DNA of 64,000 nucleotides from Cellulomonas alba (GTDB taxonomy: Bacteria > Actinomycetota > Actinomycetes > Actinomycetales > Cellulomonadaceae), in assembly GCF_030362835.1 (NCBI RefSeq), contig NZ_JAUCGQ010000001.1:1777461-1841460 (forward strand). Reading direction: 5' to 3'. The notes beneath the pieces are model-generated. The model saw only the letters and a list, made by a program, of their open reading frames with translations, was not told the origin of the DNA and made no database searches. Shown here piece by piece: positions 26,555-36,826 of the stretch (positions are counted from its first letter, which is position 1; every line of letters starts with the position of its first letter). The position numbers and the translations under genes are program-made.

Positions 26555-27823
26555 TCAGACGAGCGTCGGCTCGGGCGCGGCCGCCGCGTCGACCACGGGC
26601 GCCTCGATCGCCGCGAGCTCGGCGAGTGCCGCGGCGTAGGCCGCGGTGTCCCCGGCCCGCGCGGCCTCGCGGGCCCGGACCGTCGGGCCGTGCAGCTGTG
26701 TGCGCGTCCGGCGCCGCAGCGACCGGGCCGCGCGCTCGTCGGCCGGCGCGGCGCCCAGCGACGCCTCCAGGGCCCCCAGCACGCGCGTCCGCTCGGCGAC
26801 GACGGCCGGGTTCCACTCGCGCACGCGGCGGTCGGCCTCGTAGTCCGCGGCGGCAGTGCGCACGAGGTCGCGGGCGCCCGCGACGGCCGCGTGCTCGGCG
26901 GGCGCCTGCTGCGCGACGGACATCAGCGTGACGAGCCGCACGCCGGGCAGGTCGCCGACGCCGGGGTCGACGTCGTGCCGCAGCGCGAGGTCGACGACCG
27001 TCAGCGGCCTGGCGTCCCCGCCGCGCGCCGCGGCGAGCGCCCCGACCTCGAGCAGTGAGCCCGCGGCGCCGCTGCACGAGACGACGAGGTCGACGCCCGC
27101 CGCCTCGGTCGCGAGGTCCGCGCCGTGCCGGATCGCGGCGACGCCGCGCGCCGACGCGAACTGGGCGGCCCGCCCGCTGGCGGAGAACACCCGGACCGAG
27201 CCGCAGCCGCGGGCCTTGAGCGCCGCGAGCGACGCACCCGCGTACGAGCCGGTGCCGACGAGGACGCACGAGACCTCGGACCAGTCGGGCAGTCCGTCCT
27301 CGGCGATGTCCAGCGCGACACCGACCACGGACCGCCCGGTCGCGCCGAGCCCCGTCGCGCCCTCGACCGACCGCGACACGCGGGAGGCCGCCTGGAACAG
27401 GGACTCGAGGCCGCCCGTCGTCGTGCCGTCCCGGCGGGCCGCCGTCAGCGCGCGGCGCACCTGGCCCGCGATCTCACGCTCGCCCACCACCATCGACTCG
27501 AGCCCGCTCGCGACGGCGAACAGGTGCGCGGCCGCGTCGGTGTCGAGCAGCGCCGGGAGATGCGCGGCGACTCGCTCGGGCGCGTAGCCGGAGCGGCCGG
27601 CGACGGCGGTCGCGGCGGCGGCGCGGGCGGCCTCGGCGTGCTGCGCGTCGTCCACCTCGAGGTACAGCTCGAACCGGTTGCACGTCGCGAGCACGACGGC
27701 ACCCCGGATCGAGGGCGAGGCCGCCACGAGCTCCCGGCCGACGGCGTGCGTGTCTGCGGAGAGACGCTCCAGCACGGTGAGGTCGAGGTCGTGGTGGCTC
27801 GCGACAAGGGACAGCAGCACCAC
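26555..27823 (-). CDS. hemA: glutamyl-tRNA reductase
   Basis: The 422-residue enzyme makes glutamate-1-semialdehyde from glutamyl-tRNA(Glu), the first step of tetrapyrrole synthesis. The catalytic Cys48 lies in LATCNRFELY. The NADPH-binding Rossmann domain (VLVGTGSYAGASLAAL) and the C-terminal dimerisation helices follow. The GTG start has no RBS; TTAAAT lies seven bases upstream. It diverges from hemE over a 46-bp intergenic region, so both haem transcripts share one control region. Confidence 0.95.
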   Translation of the reverse strand: MVLLSLVASHHDLDLTVLERLSADTHAVGRELVAASPSIRGAVVLATCNRFELYLEVDDAQHAEAARAAAATAVAGRSGYAPERVAAHLPALLDTDAAAHLFAVASGLESMVVGEREIAGQVRRALTAARRDGTTTGGLESLFQAASRVSRSVEGATGLGATGRSVVGVALDIAEDGLPDWSEVSCVLVGTGSYAGASLAALKARGCGSVRVFSASGRAAQFASARGVAAIRHGADLATEAAGVDLVVSCSGAAGSLLEVGALAAARGGDARPLTVVDLALRHDVDPGVGDLPGVRLVTLMSVAQQAPAEHAAVAGARDLVRTAAADYEADRRVREWNPAVVAERTRVLGALEASLGAAPADERAARSLRRRTRTQLHGPTVRAREAARAGDTAAYAAALAELAAIEAPVVDAAAAPEPTLV

Positions 27824-27869
27824 GGGGCCGATTTAATCACCCCAGGATTTGTCGGGCAGAATCGCCCAC
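27824..27869. promoter_or_regulatory. compact divergent promoter of hemA and hemE
   Basis: Only 46 bp separate the two starts. On the minus strand TTAAAT lies seven bases before the hemA GTG. On the plus strand CAGAAT lies seven bases before the hemE GTG. Neither gene has an RBS, so both messages are probably leaderless and the two polymerase sites must overlap. The core (GATTTAATC) is unusually AT-rich for this genome. Confidence 0.65.
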
Positions 27870-28943
27870 GTGAGCCTTCCCGACAACCATCCGCTGATCG
27901 ACGGCCGCACCACGCATTCTCCGCTGGTCGCCGCATATTCCGGGGCCCGCCCGAGCCGACGCCCGGTGTGGTTCATGCGACAGGCCGGGCGGTCGCTGCC
28001 CGAGTACCGCGAGCTGCGCGCCGACGTCCCGATGCTCGACGCGTGCCTCGACCCCGCGATGGCGTCGGAGATCACGCTGCAGCCCGTGCGGCGGCACGAC
28101 GTGGACGCCGCCATCTTCTTCTCGGACATCGTGGTGCCGCTGCGGCTCGCGGGGGTCGACGTCGAGATCAAGCCGGGCGTCGGGCCCGTCATGGGCGCGC
28201 CCGTCCGCACCGCTGACGACGTGGCGCGGCTCGGTGCGCTGACGCCCGACGCGCTGACGCCGGTCGCGGAGGGCGTCGCCCGGACGGTGGCGGCGCTGGG
28301 CGGGACACCGCTGATCGGGTTCGCCGGCGCGCCCTTCACGCTGGCCGCGTACCTCGTCGAGGGTGGGCCCTCGCGTGACCACCTCGCGGCCCGCACGCTG
28401 ATGCACGCCGACCCGGAGACCTGGGAGGCGCTCACCACCTGGGCCGCCGACGTGACCGGCCAGTTCCTGCGGGCGCAGGTGCTCGCCGGCGCGAGCGCGG
28501 CGCAGCTCTTCGACTCGTGGGCCGGCGCGCTGAGCCTCGCGGACTACGTCGACCGTGTGGCGCCGGCGAGCGCCCGCGCGCTCTCCCACGTCGCCGACCT
28601 CGGCATCCGCAAGGTCCACTTCGGCACCGGGACGAGCGAGCTCCTGGGCGCGATGCGTGACGTCGGCGCGGACGTCGTCGGCGTCGACTACCGGCTCCCG
28701 CTCGACGAGGCGAACCGCCGGCTCGGGGGCACCACGCCGCTCCAGGGCAACATCGACCCGGCTCTGCTCGCGGCGCCGTGGCCCGTGCTCGAGGCGCACG
28801 TGCGGGACGTCGTCACGCGCGGCGCGCAGGCGCCCGGCCACGTGGTCAACCTCGGCCATGGCGTGCCGCCGGAGACGAACCCCGACGTGCTGACGCGGGT
28901 CGCCCAGCTGGTCCACGACCTGCCGCTCGACGACCGGCCGTGA
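27870..28943 (+). CDS. hemE: uroporphyrinogen decarboxylase
   Basis: This 357-residue enzyme decarboxylates uroporphyrinogen III to coproporphyrinogen III. Signature 1, [16 protein letters not shown], holds the conserved substrate-binding arginines, and signature 2 is [20 protein letters not shown] at 27870 gives [18 protein letters not shown] seven codons upstream is possible but overlaps the promoter hexamer. Its stop overlaps the start of the oxidase gene by four bases (GTGA). Confidence 0.96.
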   Translation: MSLPDNHPLIDGRTTHSPLVAAYSGARPSRRPVWFMRQAGRSLPEYRELRADVPMLDACLDPAMASEITLQPVRRHDVDAAIFFSDIVVPLRLAGVDVEIKPGVGPVMGAPVRTADDVARLGALTPDALTPVAEGVARTVAALGGTPLIGFAGAPFTLAAYLVEGGPSRDHLAARTLMHADPETWEALTTWAADVTGQFLRAQVLAGASAAQLFDSWAGALSLADYVDRVAPASARALSHVADLGIRKVHFGTGTSELLGAMRDVGADVVGVDYRLPLDEANRRLGGTTPLQGNIDPALLAAPWPVLEAHVRDVVTRGAQAPGHVVNLGHGVPPETNPDVLTRVAQLVHDLPLDDRP

Positions 28944-30460
28944 CGACGACGGCCGGTCCGACGCCCGCCGGGACCGTCGAGCGCTGGGACGCCGTCGTCG
29001 TCGGTGGCGGCGTGGCCGGTCTGGTCGCGGCGCGCGAGCTCGGCATCGCGGGCCTGCGGGTGCTCGTGCTCGAGGCGCGCGACGCGGCCGGCGGCGCGGT
29101 GCGCGCACACACGGTCGCCGGCATCCGGCTCGACGCCGGCGCGGAGTCCTTCGCGACGCGGGGCGGCACGGTCGCCGCGCTGGTCGACGAGCTCGGCCTC
29201 GCCGGCCGGCTCGCGGCGCCCGAGCCCAGTGGCTCGTGGGTCCACCTGCCCTCGGGCGACGGACCGCTGCCGCGCACCGGCCTGCTCGGCATCCCGTCGG
29301 AGCCCGGGGCCGACGACGTGCGGCGCACCCTCGGCGCGTTCGGCGCGTGGCGCGCACGGCTCGACCTGCTGCTGCCGGAGCGCATCGGGGCGCGTGCCAC
29401 GACCCTCGGCGACCTGGTCCGCGCGCGCATGGGCCGGCGGGTGCTGGACCGGCTGGTGCGGCCGATCGTCGGCGGCGTCCACGCAGCCGAGCCCGACGGC
29501 CTCGCGATCGACGCGGTCGCGCCCGGACTGAGCGCGGCACGCGCGGCGAGCGGCGGGTCGCTGGCCCGCGCGGTGGTGCGGCTGCGGTCCGCGGCGCCCG
29601 CGGGCTCGGCGGTGCTGGGCCTCGACGGCGGGCTGCACGTGCTGGTCGACGCGCTCACGGCGGACCTCGCGGCCCGCGGCGGCGAGCTGCGGCTGCGCAC
29701 CTCGGCGACGTCGCTGACGCAGGACCCGGGCGGCCAGGCGTACCGCGTCGAGGCGCGCGGCCGGACCGGCACCTCCGCGATCGTGACGCCCCGCGTCGTG
29801 CTCGCGACGCCGGCGGCACCCGCGCTCGCGGCGGGTCTGGCGCCCGCGCTGGCCGACGTGCGGCTCGACGACGGCGCGCTGGTCACGCTCGTCACGCTCG
29901 TGCTCGACGAGCCCGCACTGGACGGAGCGCCGCGCGGCACCGGGGTCCTGGTCGCGCGCGAGGCGCGGGACGTGCAGGCCAAGGCGCTGACGCACGCGAC
30001 CGCGAAGTGGGCGTGGACGGCTCGCGCGGCGGGGGCCGGCCGGCACGTGGTGCGGCTGTCGTACGGGCGCGCCGACGACGAGACTGCCCCGGGCGCGGCC
30101 ACGGGGGCGGCCGGCGGGGCCACGGCAGCCGACGCGACGGCCCGCACCCCGCGCGGCGGCACCGGGCCCGAGCCGGGCGACGACGCCCTGGTCGAGACGG
30201 CCCTCGCCGACGCGTCGGTGCTGCTCGGCGTCCCGCTCGACGCGCAGCGCGTCGCGGGCCACGCGATCGTCCGCTGGTCGCAGTCGCTGCCCCGACCGAG
30301 CGCCGCCCATCGGGACGCGGTCGCGTCCGTCCGGCGTGCCGTCGCCGGTCTGCCCGGCGTGGCCGTGTGCGGCGCGTGGGTCGCGGGCAACGGGCTCGCG
30401 TCGGTCGTCCCGGACGCCCGCGAGGCGGCGCGTGCACTGGCGCGTCGGAATTCGTTCTGA
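28940..30460 (+). CDS. hemY: protoporphyrinogen / coproporphyrinogen III oxidase (HemY/CgoX type)
   Basis: The 506-residue FAD enzyme opens with the dinucleotide-binding motif [18 protein letters not shown] and [16 protein letters not shown], and ends with the second FAD contact [14 protein letters not shown]. It oxidises the porphyrinogen to porphyrin; in Actinobacteria the coproporphyrin branch is usual. An Ala/Gly/Thr-rich insert of about 35 residues lies near residue 385. GTG at 28940 overlaps the hemE stop, so the two are coupled. Also named hemG or cgoX. Confidence 0.93.
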   Translation: MTTTAGPTPAGTVERWDAVVVGGGVAGLVAARELGIAGLRVLVLEARDAAGGAVRAHTVAGIRLDAGAESFATRGGTVAALVDELGLAGRLAAPEPSGSWVHLPSGDGPLPRTGLLGIPSEPGADDVRRTLGAFGAWRARLDLLLPERIGARATTLGDLVRARMGRRVLDRLVRPIVGGVHAAEPDGLAIDAVAPGLSAARAASGGSLARAVVRLRSAAPAGSAVLGLDGGLHVLVDALTADLAARGGELRLRTSATSLTQDPGGQAYRVEARGRTGTSAIVTPRVVLATPAAPALAAGLAPALADVRLDDGALVTLVTLVLDEPALDGAPRGTGVLVAREARDVQAKALTHATAKWAWTARAAGAGRHVVRLSYGRADDETAPGAATGAAGGATAADATARTPRGGTGPEPGDDALVETALADASVLLGVPLDAQRVAGHAIVRWSQSLPRPSAAHRDAVASVRRAVAGLPGVAVCGAWVAGNGLASVVPDAREAARALARRNSF

Positions 30461-30611
30461 CAATACGTCGCGAACACGCCACGAAATGGCGCACGTCACA
30501 TTCTCCGGCGCATTTCCTGACGGCTCGTCAGAACAGTGTCGGGGGTCACATTCCTCACAGTCCACCCGCCGATTTCGACACCTGCCCGGCGGCGGAGGGA
30601 GACTGGGTGCC
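30461..30611 (+). promoter_or_regulatory. hemY-hemC spacer with direct repeat and dyad
   Basis: This 151-bp gap breaks the otherwise overlapping haem operon and is AT-richer than its surroundings. It holds a direct repeat GTCACATTC at 30495-30503 and 30545-30553, exactly 50 bp apart. Between the copies lies a dyad CTGACG-GCT-CGTCAG (30517-30531). An internal promoter or regulator site for hemC-hemL is likely. GGAGGGA lies 12 bases before the hemC ATG. Confidence 0.5.
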
Positions 30612-31619
30612 ATGCCCCAGCTCGTCCGGATCGGCACGCGCGCCAGCGCGCTCGCGCTCACGCAGACCGGCCACGTCGCCGACGACCTCGCGTCGCTCGC
30701 CGACCTGACCGTCGAGACCGTGCGCGTCCGCACCGACGGCGACCGCCTGACGGGCTCGCTCGCGTCGCTCGGCGGCACCGGCGTCTTCGTCACCGCGCTG
30801 CGCGACGCGCTGCTCGAGGGGCGCTGCGACGTGGCCGTCCACTCGCTCAAGGACCTGCCGACGGCCGACGCGCCCGGCCTGACGATCGCGGCGGTGCCGC
30901 CGCGCGAGGACCCGCGGGACGCGCTGTGCGCGCGCGACGGCCTCACGCTCGCCGGATTGCCCGCGGGTGCGCGCGTCGGCACGGGCGCGCCGCGCCGCGC
31001 CGCGCAGCTGCGCGCCGCGCGGCCGGACCTCGACGTGGTCGACATCCGCGGCAACGTCGACACCCGCCTGGGCCGCGTCGCGGGCTCGACAGCCGGGCCG
31101 GGCGACCTCGACGCCGTGGTGCTCGCGCGCGCGGGGCTCGCGCGACTCGGCCGGCTCGAAGCCGTCACGGAGGTCTTCGACGCCGACGTGCTCGCGCCCG
31201 CACCCGGGCAGGGCGCGCTGGCCGTCGAGGTGCGCTCGGACGTGGATCCCGCCGGCGAGCTCGCGCGGGCCCTGCGCGCGCTCGACCACCGGCCCACGCG
31301 GCTCGCGGTCCTCGCGGAGCGCGCGCTGCTCGCACGGCTCGAGGCGGGGTGCGCCGCTCCCGTCGGCGCGGCGGCCGCCCTCGGCGACGACGGCGTGCTG
31401 CGGCTCGAGGCGGTCGTGGTCCGGCCCGACGGCGCGGCGAGCCTGCGCCGCGAGGCGACCGCCGCGCTCACACCCGTCGCAGACGAGGACGGCCGCGCTG
31501 ACGACGACGCGGCCCGCGCATCCGACGAGGCGGCCGCCCGCGCGCTCGGAGCGGAGGTCGCGGACGAGCTGCTCGCGGCCGGCGCGGCGGAGCTCGCCGA
31601 CCTGGCGGCGAGCCGATGA
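30612..31619 (+). CDS. hemC: hydroxymethylbilane synthase (porphobilinogen deaminase)
   Basis: The 335-residue enzyme polymerises four porphobilinogens to hydroxymethylbilane. Cys247 in EAGCAAPVG holds the dipyrromethane cofactor. Conserved arginine/lysine motifs are [23 protein letters not shown] and [17 protein letters not shown] at 30612 gives the family N-terminus. It overlaps hemD by four bases. Confidence 0.96.
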   Translation: MPQLVRIGTRASALALTQTGHVADDLASLADLTVETVRVRTDGDRLTGSLASLGGTGVFVTALRDALLEGRCDVAVHSLKDLPTADAPGLTIAAVPPREDPRDALCARDGLTLAGLPAGARVGTGAPRRAAQLRAARPDLDVVDIRGNVDTRLGRVAGSTAGPGDLDAVVLARAGLARLGRLEAVTEVFDADVLAPAPGQGALAVEVRSDVDPAGELARALRALDHRPTRLAVLAERALLARLEAGCAAPVGAAAALGDDGVLRLEAVVVRPDGAASLRREATAALTPVADEDGRADDDAARASDEAAARALGAEVADELLAAGAAELADLAASR

Positions 31620-32521
31620 GGGTGCCGCGCACGCCGCTGAGCCAGCCCGCCCTGACGGCGTGGGCGGATCGCGTCGCGCGCGGCGAGATCGACCCCGCGG
31701 CCAGCCCGATCGCAGGCTGGCCCGTGCTCGTGCCGCGGCCGTCCGGTGCCTCGAGCCCGGCCGTCGCCGCGCTCGCCGCGGTGGGCGCCGAGCCGCTCGT
31801 CGTGCCCCTGATCGAGACGGTGCCGCCCGACGACCCGACCGAGCTCGACGACCTGCTGCTCGCGCTCGGCTCCGGCTGGTACGGCTGGCTCGTCGTGACG
31901 AGCGCCGCGGCCGTGCCGGTGCTCGTCGACCGCGCCGCCGAGGTCGGACAGCCGCTGGCGGAGCTCGTGGCCGACGGCCGTGTGCACGTCGCCGCCGTCG
32001 GTCCGGGCACCGAGCGCGCGCTCCGTGCCGCGGGCGTGGCCGTGGACCTCGTCCCCGCCGGCGCCTCGAGCGCCGCGGCCCTGCTGGACGCGTGGCCCGC
32101 ACCCGAGCCGGAGCGTCCGACGCACGTGCTTTTCCCTCGCGGCGACCTCGCTGCGGCGACGCTCGCCGACGGCCTGCGGGCGCGCGGGTGGGACGTCGAC
32201 GACGTGGTCGCCTACCGGACGGTGCCCGCCGCGGCGCCGCCCGACGACGTCCGCACCGCCTGGTCCGACGGGACGGTGCGCGCAGCGCTCCTGACGTCCG
32301 CGAGCACCGTCCGAGCGCTCGTCGACGCGCTCGGCGCCCCGCCGCCCGGCACGCTGCTCGTCGCGATCGGCCCGAGCACCGCCCGCGAGGCCGAGCGGCT
32401 CGGGCTGCCGCTCGCTGCCGTCGCGACCGAGCAGACCATGGCCGGCCTGGTCGACGCGCTCGTCGGCGCCGCCGCCCATGCCATTCCGACCCCGCCCCCC
32501 GTCACCGAGGAGACGCCGTGA
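31616..32521 (+). CDS. hemD: uroporphyrinogen-III synthase
   Basis: This 301-residue protein matches the poorly conserved HemD family by layout: two alternating Rossmann-like lobes ([17 protein letters not shown] and [17 protein letters not shown]) and the C-terminal [15 protein letters not shown] block. It closes hydroxymethylbilane to uroporphyrinogen III. ATG overlaps the hemC stop and its own stop overlaps hemB, so the order C-D-B is tightly coupled. Confidence 0.92.
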   Translation: MRVPRTPLSQPALTAWADRVARGEIDPAASPIAGWPVLVPRPSGASSPAVAALAAVGAEPLVVPLIETVPPDDPTELDDLLLALGSGWYGWLVVTSAAAVPVLVDRAAEVGQPLAELVADGRVHVAAVGPGTERALRAAGVAVDLVPAGASSAAALLDAWPAPEPERPTHVLFPRGDLAAATLADGLRARGWDVDDVVAYRTVPAAAPPDDVRTAWSDGTVRAALLTSASTVRALVDALGAPPPGTLLVAIGPSTAREAERLGLPLAAVATEQTMAGLVDALVGAAAHAIPTPPPVTEETP

Positions 32522-33522
32522 CCACGCCCCCCACCGGCCGTCCCGGACGCATCCGCCCGCGTCGCCTGCGGCAGAGCCCCGCGGTCCGTCGGCTGCTCGC
32601 CGAGACGCGCGTCCACCCGGCCGAGCTCGTGCTCCCGGTCTTCGTCCGCGAGGGGCTGGCCGAGCCGCGGCCCATCCCGTCGATGCCGGGCGTCGTCCAG
32701 CACACGCGCGACTCGCTCCGCAAGGCGGTCGCCGAGGCCGCGGGCGCCGGCCTGGGCGGCGTCATGCTGTTCGCGGTCCCCGAGCACCGCGACGCGGTCG
32801 GCTCCGCGGCGACCGACCCCGACGGCATCCTCAACCTCGCCATCGCCGACGCGGTCGCGGAGGCGGGCGACGCGCTCGTCGTGCAGGCCGACCTGTGCCT
32901 CGACGAGTTCACCGACCACGGCCACTGCGGCGTGCTCGACGCGCGCGGGCGGGTCGACAACGACGCGACGCTCGTCCGGTACGCCGACATGGCTCTCGCG
33001 CAGGCCGAGGCGGGCGCCCACCTCGTCGGGCTCTCCGGGATGATGGACGGCCAGACCGGCGTGGTCCGCGACGCGCTCGACGCGGCCGGGCACCACGACA
33101 CCCTCGTCCTCGCCTACGCCGCCAAGTACGCGTCGGCGTTCTACGGGCCGTTCCGCGACGCCGTCGAGTCCGCGCTCGAGGGCGACCGCCGCACCTACCA
33201 GATGGATCCGGCCAACCGTCGTGAGGCGGCGCGCGAGGTGCTCCTCGACGTCGGGGAGGGCGCCGACGTCGTCATGGTCAAGCCCGCGCTCGCCTACCTG
33301 GACGTGCTCGCGGACGTCGCCGCGTCGTCTCCCGTGCCGGTCTCGGCCTACCAGGTCTCCGGCGAGTACGCCATGATCGAGGCCGCCGCCGCGCAGGGCT
33401 GGATCGACCGAAAGAGGGCAGTGGTCGAGTCCGTGCTCAGCATCCGTCGCGCCGGTGCCGATCATGTGCTGACGTACTTTGCGCTGGAGCTGGCCGGCTG
33501 GCTGGCGGAGGAGATCCGATGA
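32518..33522 (+). CDS. hemB: delta-aminolevulinic acid dehydratase (porphobilinogen synthase)
   Basis: The 334-residue TIM-barrel enzyme condenses two aminolevulinates to porphobilinogen. Active-site lysines lie in [16 protein letters not shown] and [11 protein letters not shown]. The metal-site region reads [17 protein letters not shown]. It has few of the zinc-binding cysteines of animal enzymes, as expected for the bacterial magnesium type. GTG at 32518 overlaps the hemD stop; GAGGAG lies five bases upstream. Confidence 0.96.
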   Translation: MTTPPTGRPGRIRPRRLRQSPAVRRLLAETRVHPAELVLPVFVREGLAEPRPIPSMPGVVQHTRDSLRKAVAEAAGAGLGGVMLFAVPEHRDAVGSAATDPDGILNLAIADAVAEAGDALVVQADLCLDEFTDHGHCGVLDARGRVDNDATLVRYADMALAQAEAGAHLVGLSGMMDGQTGVVRDALDAAGHHDTLVLAYAAKYASAFYGPFRDAVESALEGDRRTYQMDPANRREAAREVLLDVGEGADVVMVKPALAYLDVLADVAASSPVPVSAYQVSGEYAMIEAAAAQGWIDRKRAVVESVLSIRRAGADHVLTYFALELAGWLAEEIR

Positions 33523-34907
33523 CGAGCGAGGCGGGCGTGACGACGGCGTCGTGGACCGATGACGCGGAGCCGGAGGGCTCGGCCACGTCCGCGAGCGACG
33601 CAGCCTTCGACCGTGCGCGCCACGTGACACCCGGTGGGGTGAACTCACCCGTGCGGGCGTACGGCTCCGTCGGCGGCACGCCGCGGTTCCTCGCGTCGGC
33701 GCGGGGCGCGTACGTGACGGACGTCGACGGGCGCGAGTACGTCGACCTCGTCGGCTCGTGGGGCCCCGCGCTGCTCGGGCACGCGCACCCCGCGGTCGTC
33801 GACGCCGTGCAGGCCGCCGCGGCGCGCGGACTGAGCTTCGGCGCGCCGACCGAGGCCGAGATCGAGCTCGCCGCGGAGGTCCGCCACCGCGTGCCCCCGG
33901 CCGAGCAGGTCCGCCTCGTCTCGACCGGCACCGAGGCGACCATGACGGCGCTGCGCCTGGCGCGGGCGGCCACCGGCCGCGACCTCGTCGTCAAGTTCGC
34001 CGGCTGCTACCACGGGCACGTCGACGCGCTGCTGGCGTCGGCCGGCTCGGGCGTCGCGACGCTGGCGCTCCCCGACTCCGCCGGCGTCTCGAGCGCCGTC
34101 GCCGCCGAGACGATCGTTCTTCCCTACAACGATCTCGCCGCCGTCGAGGCGGCGTTCGCCGCGCAGCCCGGTCGCATCGCCGCCGTCATCACCGAGGCGT
34201 CGCCCGCCAACATGGGCGTCGTCCCGCCGCTGCCCGGCTTCAACGCCGAGCTGCGCCGCATCACGTCCGAGCACGGCGCGCTGCTGATCCAGGACGAGGT
34301 ACTGACCGGCTTCCGCGTCGGGTACTCCGGCTGGTGGGGGCTCGAGGGGCTCGCCGAGGGCTGGGCGCCCGACCTGCTGACGTTCGGCAAGGTGATCGGT
34401 GGTGGCCTGCCGGTCGCGGCCGTCGGTGGTCGGCGTGACGTGATGCGCCAGCTCGCGCCCGTCGGTCCCGTCTACCAGGCGGGCACGCTGTCCGGGAACC
34501 CCGTGGCGACGGCCGCCGGGCTCGCGACGCTGCGGCTCGCAGGCCTCGACGTCTACGCCACGATCGACGCCGCCGCCGCGCGCCTGCGCGGTGCGCTGTC
34601 CGAGTCGCTCGCCGCCGAGGGCGTCCCGCACGCCGTCCAGTGGGCCGGCAGCCTGTTCAGCACGATGTTCGGCGACGCCGCCGCCTCCGAGGGGGCCCGC
34701 GACTACGCGTCCGTGCTCGCCACCGAGTCGTGGCGGTACCGGCCGTTCTTCCACGCGCTGCTCGACGCCGGGGTGTACGCGCCGCCGTCGCCGTTCGAGG
34801 CCTGGTTCGTCTCGGCCGCGCACGACGACGCCGCGCTGTCGCGCATCGAGGAGGCCCTTCCGGCGGCGGCGCGCGCTGCCGCGAAGGCCACCGCGCCGGC
34901 GGCCTAG
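33519..34907 (+). CDS. hemL: glutamate-1-semialdehyde 2,1-aminomutase
   Basis: This 462-residue PLP enzyme converts glutamate-1-semialdehyde to 5-aminolevulinate, the step after HemA. Lys291 in [12 protein letters not shown] forms the Schiff base. The family start [13 protein letters not shown] lies after a 30-residue N-terminal extension. ATG overlaps the hemB stop. It is the last gene of the haem operon and a long hairpin follows. Confidence 0.96.
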   Translation: MTSEAGVTTASWTDDAEPEGSATSASDAAFDRARHVTPGGVNSPVRAYGSVGGTPRFLASARGAYVTDVDGREYVDLVGSWGPALLGHAHPAVVDAVQAAAARGLSFGAPTEAEIELAAEVRHRVPPAEQVRLVSTGTEATMTALRLARAATGRDLVVKFAGCYHGHVDALLASAGSGVATLALPDSAGVSSAVAAETIVLPYNDLAAVEAAFAAQPGRIAAVITEASPANMGVVPPLPGFNAELRRITSEHGALLIQDEVLTGFRVGYSGWWGLEGLAEGWAPDLLTFGKVIGGGLPVAAVGGRRDVMRQLAPVGPVYQAGTLSGNPVATAAGLATLRLAGLDVYATIDAAAARLRGALSESLAAEGVPHAVQWAGSLFSTMFGDAAASEGARDYASVLATESWRYRPFFHALLDAGVYAPPSPFEAWFVSAAHDDAALSRIEEALPAAARAAAKATAPAA

Positions 34908-34979
34908 ACACCCTGCCGCACCCCTCGCGCCGGGATCCGCGCGTCGGGGTGCGCCTCGGCGCGCTCACGTGTCCGGCAA

Positions 34980-35033
34980 CGAACAACGCCGCGACGAGGT
35001 GACTGTGAAGTCACGCGTCGGCGGCGTTGTTCG
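34980..35033. terminator. nested long hairpin between hemL and the TauE gene
   Basis: Left arm CGAACAACGCCGC-GACG pairs with right arm CGTCGGCGGCGTTGTTCG (one bulge). The loop holds a second stem, GTGACT-GTGA-AGTCAC. The 54-bp structure sits between convergent genes, 73 bp after hemL, and is most simply a bidirectional terminator. Its AACAA/TTGTT segment and nested shape are unusual for this genome. Confidence 0.7.
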
Positions 35034-35114
35034 ACGTCGGCGGGCGAAGTGCGGCGTGGCTCGAGAACGGGCAGGGACCTCGGGGCCCGGTGGGGTGCGT
35101 CGCCGCCTGGGCGT

Positions 35115-36050
35115 TCAGGCCGTGATGGCGGCGTTCGCGACGGGCTCGTCGGCTGAGGCGATCGCCTCGAGCTCCGCCGTCTCGGCCGCCTCCTCGCGGC
35201 GCCAGGCGCGGACCGACCACACGATCGCCGCCGCCCACACCGCCGCGACGAGCGCCAGGACGACCGCCTGCGCGGGCGTGCCGCCGAGCGCGGTGTGGTG
35301 CAGCAGCGACCGCACGTTCGTCACCACGATGAGGCCGCCGACGGCGGAGCCGAGGATGCGCGGCGGGATCACGCGCACGAGCCACGCGGCGATGGGGGCC
35401 GCGACGACGCCGCCGACGAGCAGCGCCGCGACCCACTTCCAGTCGATGCCGGCGGAGCCGAGCGACAGGAAGAAGCCGGCACTCGCGGCGATCGAGACGA
35501 GGAACTCGGAGGTGTCGATCGAGCCGATGACCTTGCGCGGCTCCATCCGTCCGGACGCCAGCAGGGCGGGCGTCCCGACAGGTCCCCAGCCGCCGCCACC
35601 GGTCGCGTCCACGAAGCCCGCGAACAGGCCGAGCGGGCCGAGGAACCGCTTGCGGAGCGGCAGGCCGACGCGGTCCTTGCGCAGCCCGAACAGCGTGAAC
35701 CGCACGAGCAGGTAGGTGCCGAGCGCCAGCAGGATCGCGGACATCACGGGAGCGGCAGCGTCGGTGGACAGCCGGGAGAGCACCGTGGCGCCGAGGAACG
35801 AGCCGATCGCGCCGGGGACGCCGACGCGCAGCACGACCTTCCAGTCGACGTTGCCGAACCGCCAGTGCGAGACGCCCGACGCGAGCGTCGTGCCGATCTC
35901 CGAGAGGTGGACCGTGGCGGACGCCGCTGCCGGGTTGGTGCCGATCGCGAGGAGCAGGGTCGAGGACGTCACGCCGTACGCCATGCCGAGGCTGCCGTCG
36001 ACCAGCTGCGCGAGCAGGCCCACGACGGCGAGCAGGACGAGCGAGGGCAC
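35115..36050 (-). CDS. TauE/SafE family sulfite/anion exporter
   Basis: The 311-residue protein has about eight membrane helices arranged as two TauE repeats (AQLVDGSLGMAYGV and FAGFVDATGGGGWGP), the typical Gly-rich half-repeat motifs. Members export sulfite, sulfoacetate or related organosulfur anions. The GTG start has TGAGG about ten bases upstream. The nearest upstream gene in the same direction encodes an Rrf2 regulator, which fits sulfur control. Confidence 0.9.
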   Translation of the reverse strand: MPSLVLLAVVGLLAQLVDGSLGMAYGVTSSTLLLAIGTNPAAASATVHLSEIGTTLASGVSHWRFGNVDWKVVLRVGVPGAIGSFLGATVLSRLSTDAAAPVMSAILLALGTYLLVRFTLFGLRKDRVGLPLRKRFLGPLGLFAGFVDATGGGGWGPVGTPALLASGRMEPRKVIGSIDTSEFLVSIAASAGFFLSLGSAGIDWKWVAALLVGGVVAAPIAAWLVRVIPPRILGSAVGGLIVVTNVRSLLHHTALGGTPAQAVVLALVAAVWAAAIVWSVRAWRREEAAETAELEAIASADEPVANAAITA

Positions 36051-36336
36051 GGGGGGACCGCCTCAGATCGGGAACGCAATTGATCGATAATCCCGACCGT
36101 CTTGGTGCATCTCAATCCCCCGCCCACATGGCGAGATGCGCGTCCGCCACGTGGGCGCCCACCGTCGGCGCGGTCTCGGCAGCGCGCCGGGGCGTCGCCC
36201 GCCCGGAGCTCGTACCACCGCCGGGCCCCAGTCGCGGTGGCCGGGGTCGTCGTCGCGCGGGGGTCGGCGGCACAGCGGCCGCGCGGGGTCGCCGCGTCGT
36301 AGAGTGGGCGGCGGCCGGTCGACCCGGCCGCGCCGG
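36051..36336 (-). promoter_or_regulatory. TauE promoter region with an inverted repeat
   Basis: No gene is seen in these 286 bp. Close to the TauE start an AT-rich island (CAATTGATCGATAA) is flanked by perfect 6-bp arms, TCGGGA (36068-36073) and TCCCGA (36091-36096). It is a candidate operator, perhaps for the Rrf2 protein encoded next. The rest is GC-rich without visible features. Confidence 0.45.
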
Positions 36337-36795
36337 CTACGGGTTCTCCCAGGCCCCTTCGGCCTCGGCCAGCGCGTGCACCCCGGCGGGCAGCTTCCCG
36401 CTGACGAGCGACGCGAGCGTCACCTCGTCGAGCACCTGCCGGACGCTCGAGCGCAGCGCGACCCACACCTCGAGCAGCGCCGCGGCCGACCCCTCGTACG
36501 CCAGGGACGGCGGCCGCTCGTCACGCACGGTCACCAGCGGGCCGTCGACCGCGCGGATGACGTCGGCGAGCGTCACCGCGTCGGCGCCGCGCGCGAGGCG
36601 GTAGCCGCCCGACCGACCGCGCACGCTGGTGACGATGCCGGCGCGGCGCAGGTCGCCGAGGATGCGCTCGAGGAAGCTCACCGGGATGCCCTGGCCGTCG
36701 GCCAGCACCTCCGCCGCGACCGGGTCGCCGTGCGGCGACGCCGCCAGCTCGGCGCACGCGCGCACCGCATAGTCCGCCTTCGCCGAGACCCGCAT
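36337..36795 (-). CDS. Rrf2 family transcriptional regulator
   Basis: This 152-residue protein starts MRVSAKADYAVRACAELA with a winged helix (LERILGDLRRAGIVTSVRGRSGGYRLA), as in Rrf2, CymR and IscR. The three clustered cysteines that bind Fe-S in IscR/NsrR are absent (only one Cys near residue 14). A cysteine-metabolism (CymR-like) or other cluster-free role is therefore more likely. It diverges from csoR and precedes TauE. Confidence 0.88.
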   Translation of the reverse strand: MRVSAKADYAVRACAELAASPHGDPVAAEVLADGQGIPVSFLERILGDLRRAGIVTSVRGRSGGYRLARGADAVTLADVIRAVDGPLVTVRDERPPSLAYEGSAAALLEVWVALRSSVRQVLDEVTLASLVSGKLPAGVHALAEAEGAWENP

Positions 36796-36826
36796 GCGCC
36801 GATTCTCGCAGCACCGGTCGTCAGGA

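Noticed and set aside
36337-36795. IscR/NsrR iron-sulfur regulator
   Set aside because: The three clustered cysteines are missing, so an Fe-S cluster is unlikely.
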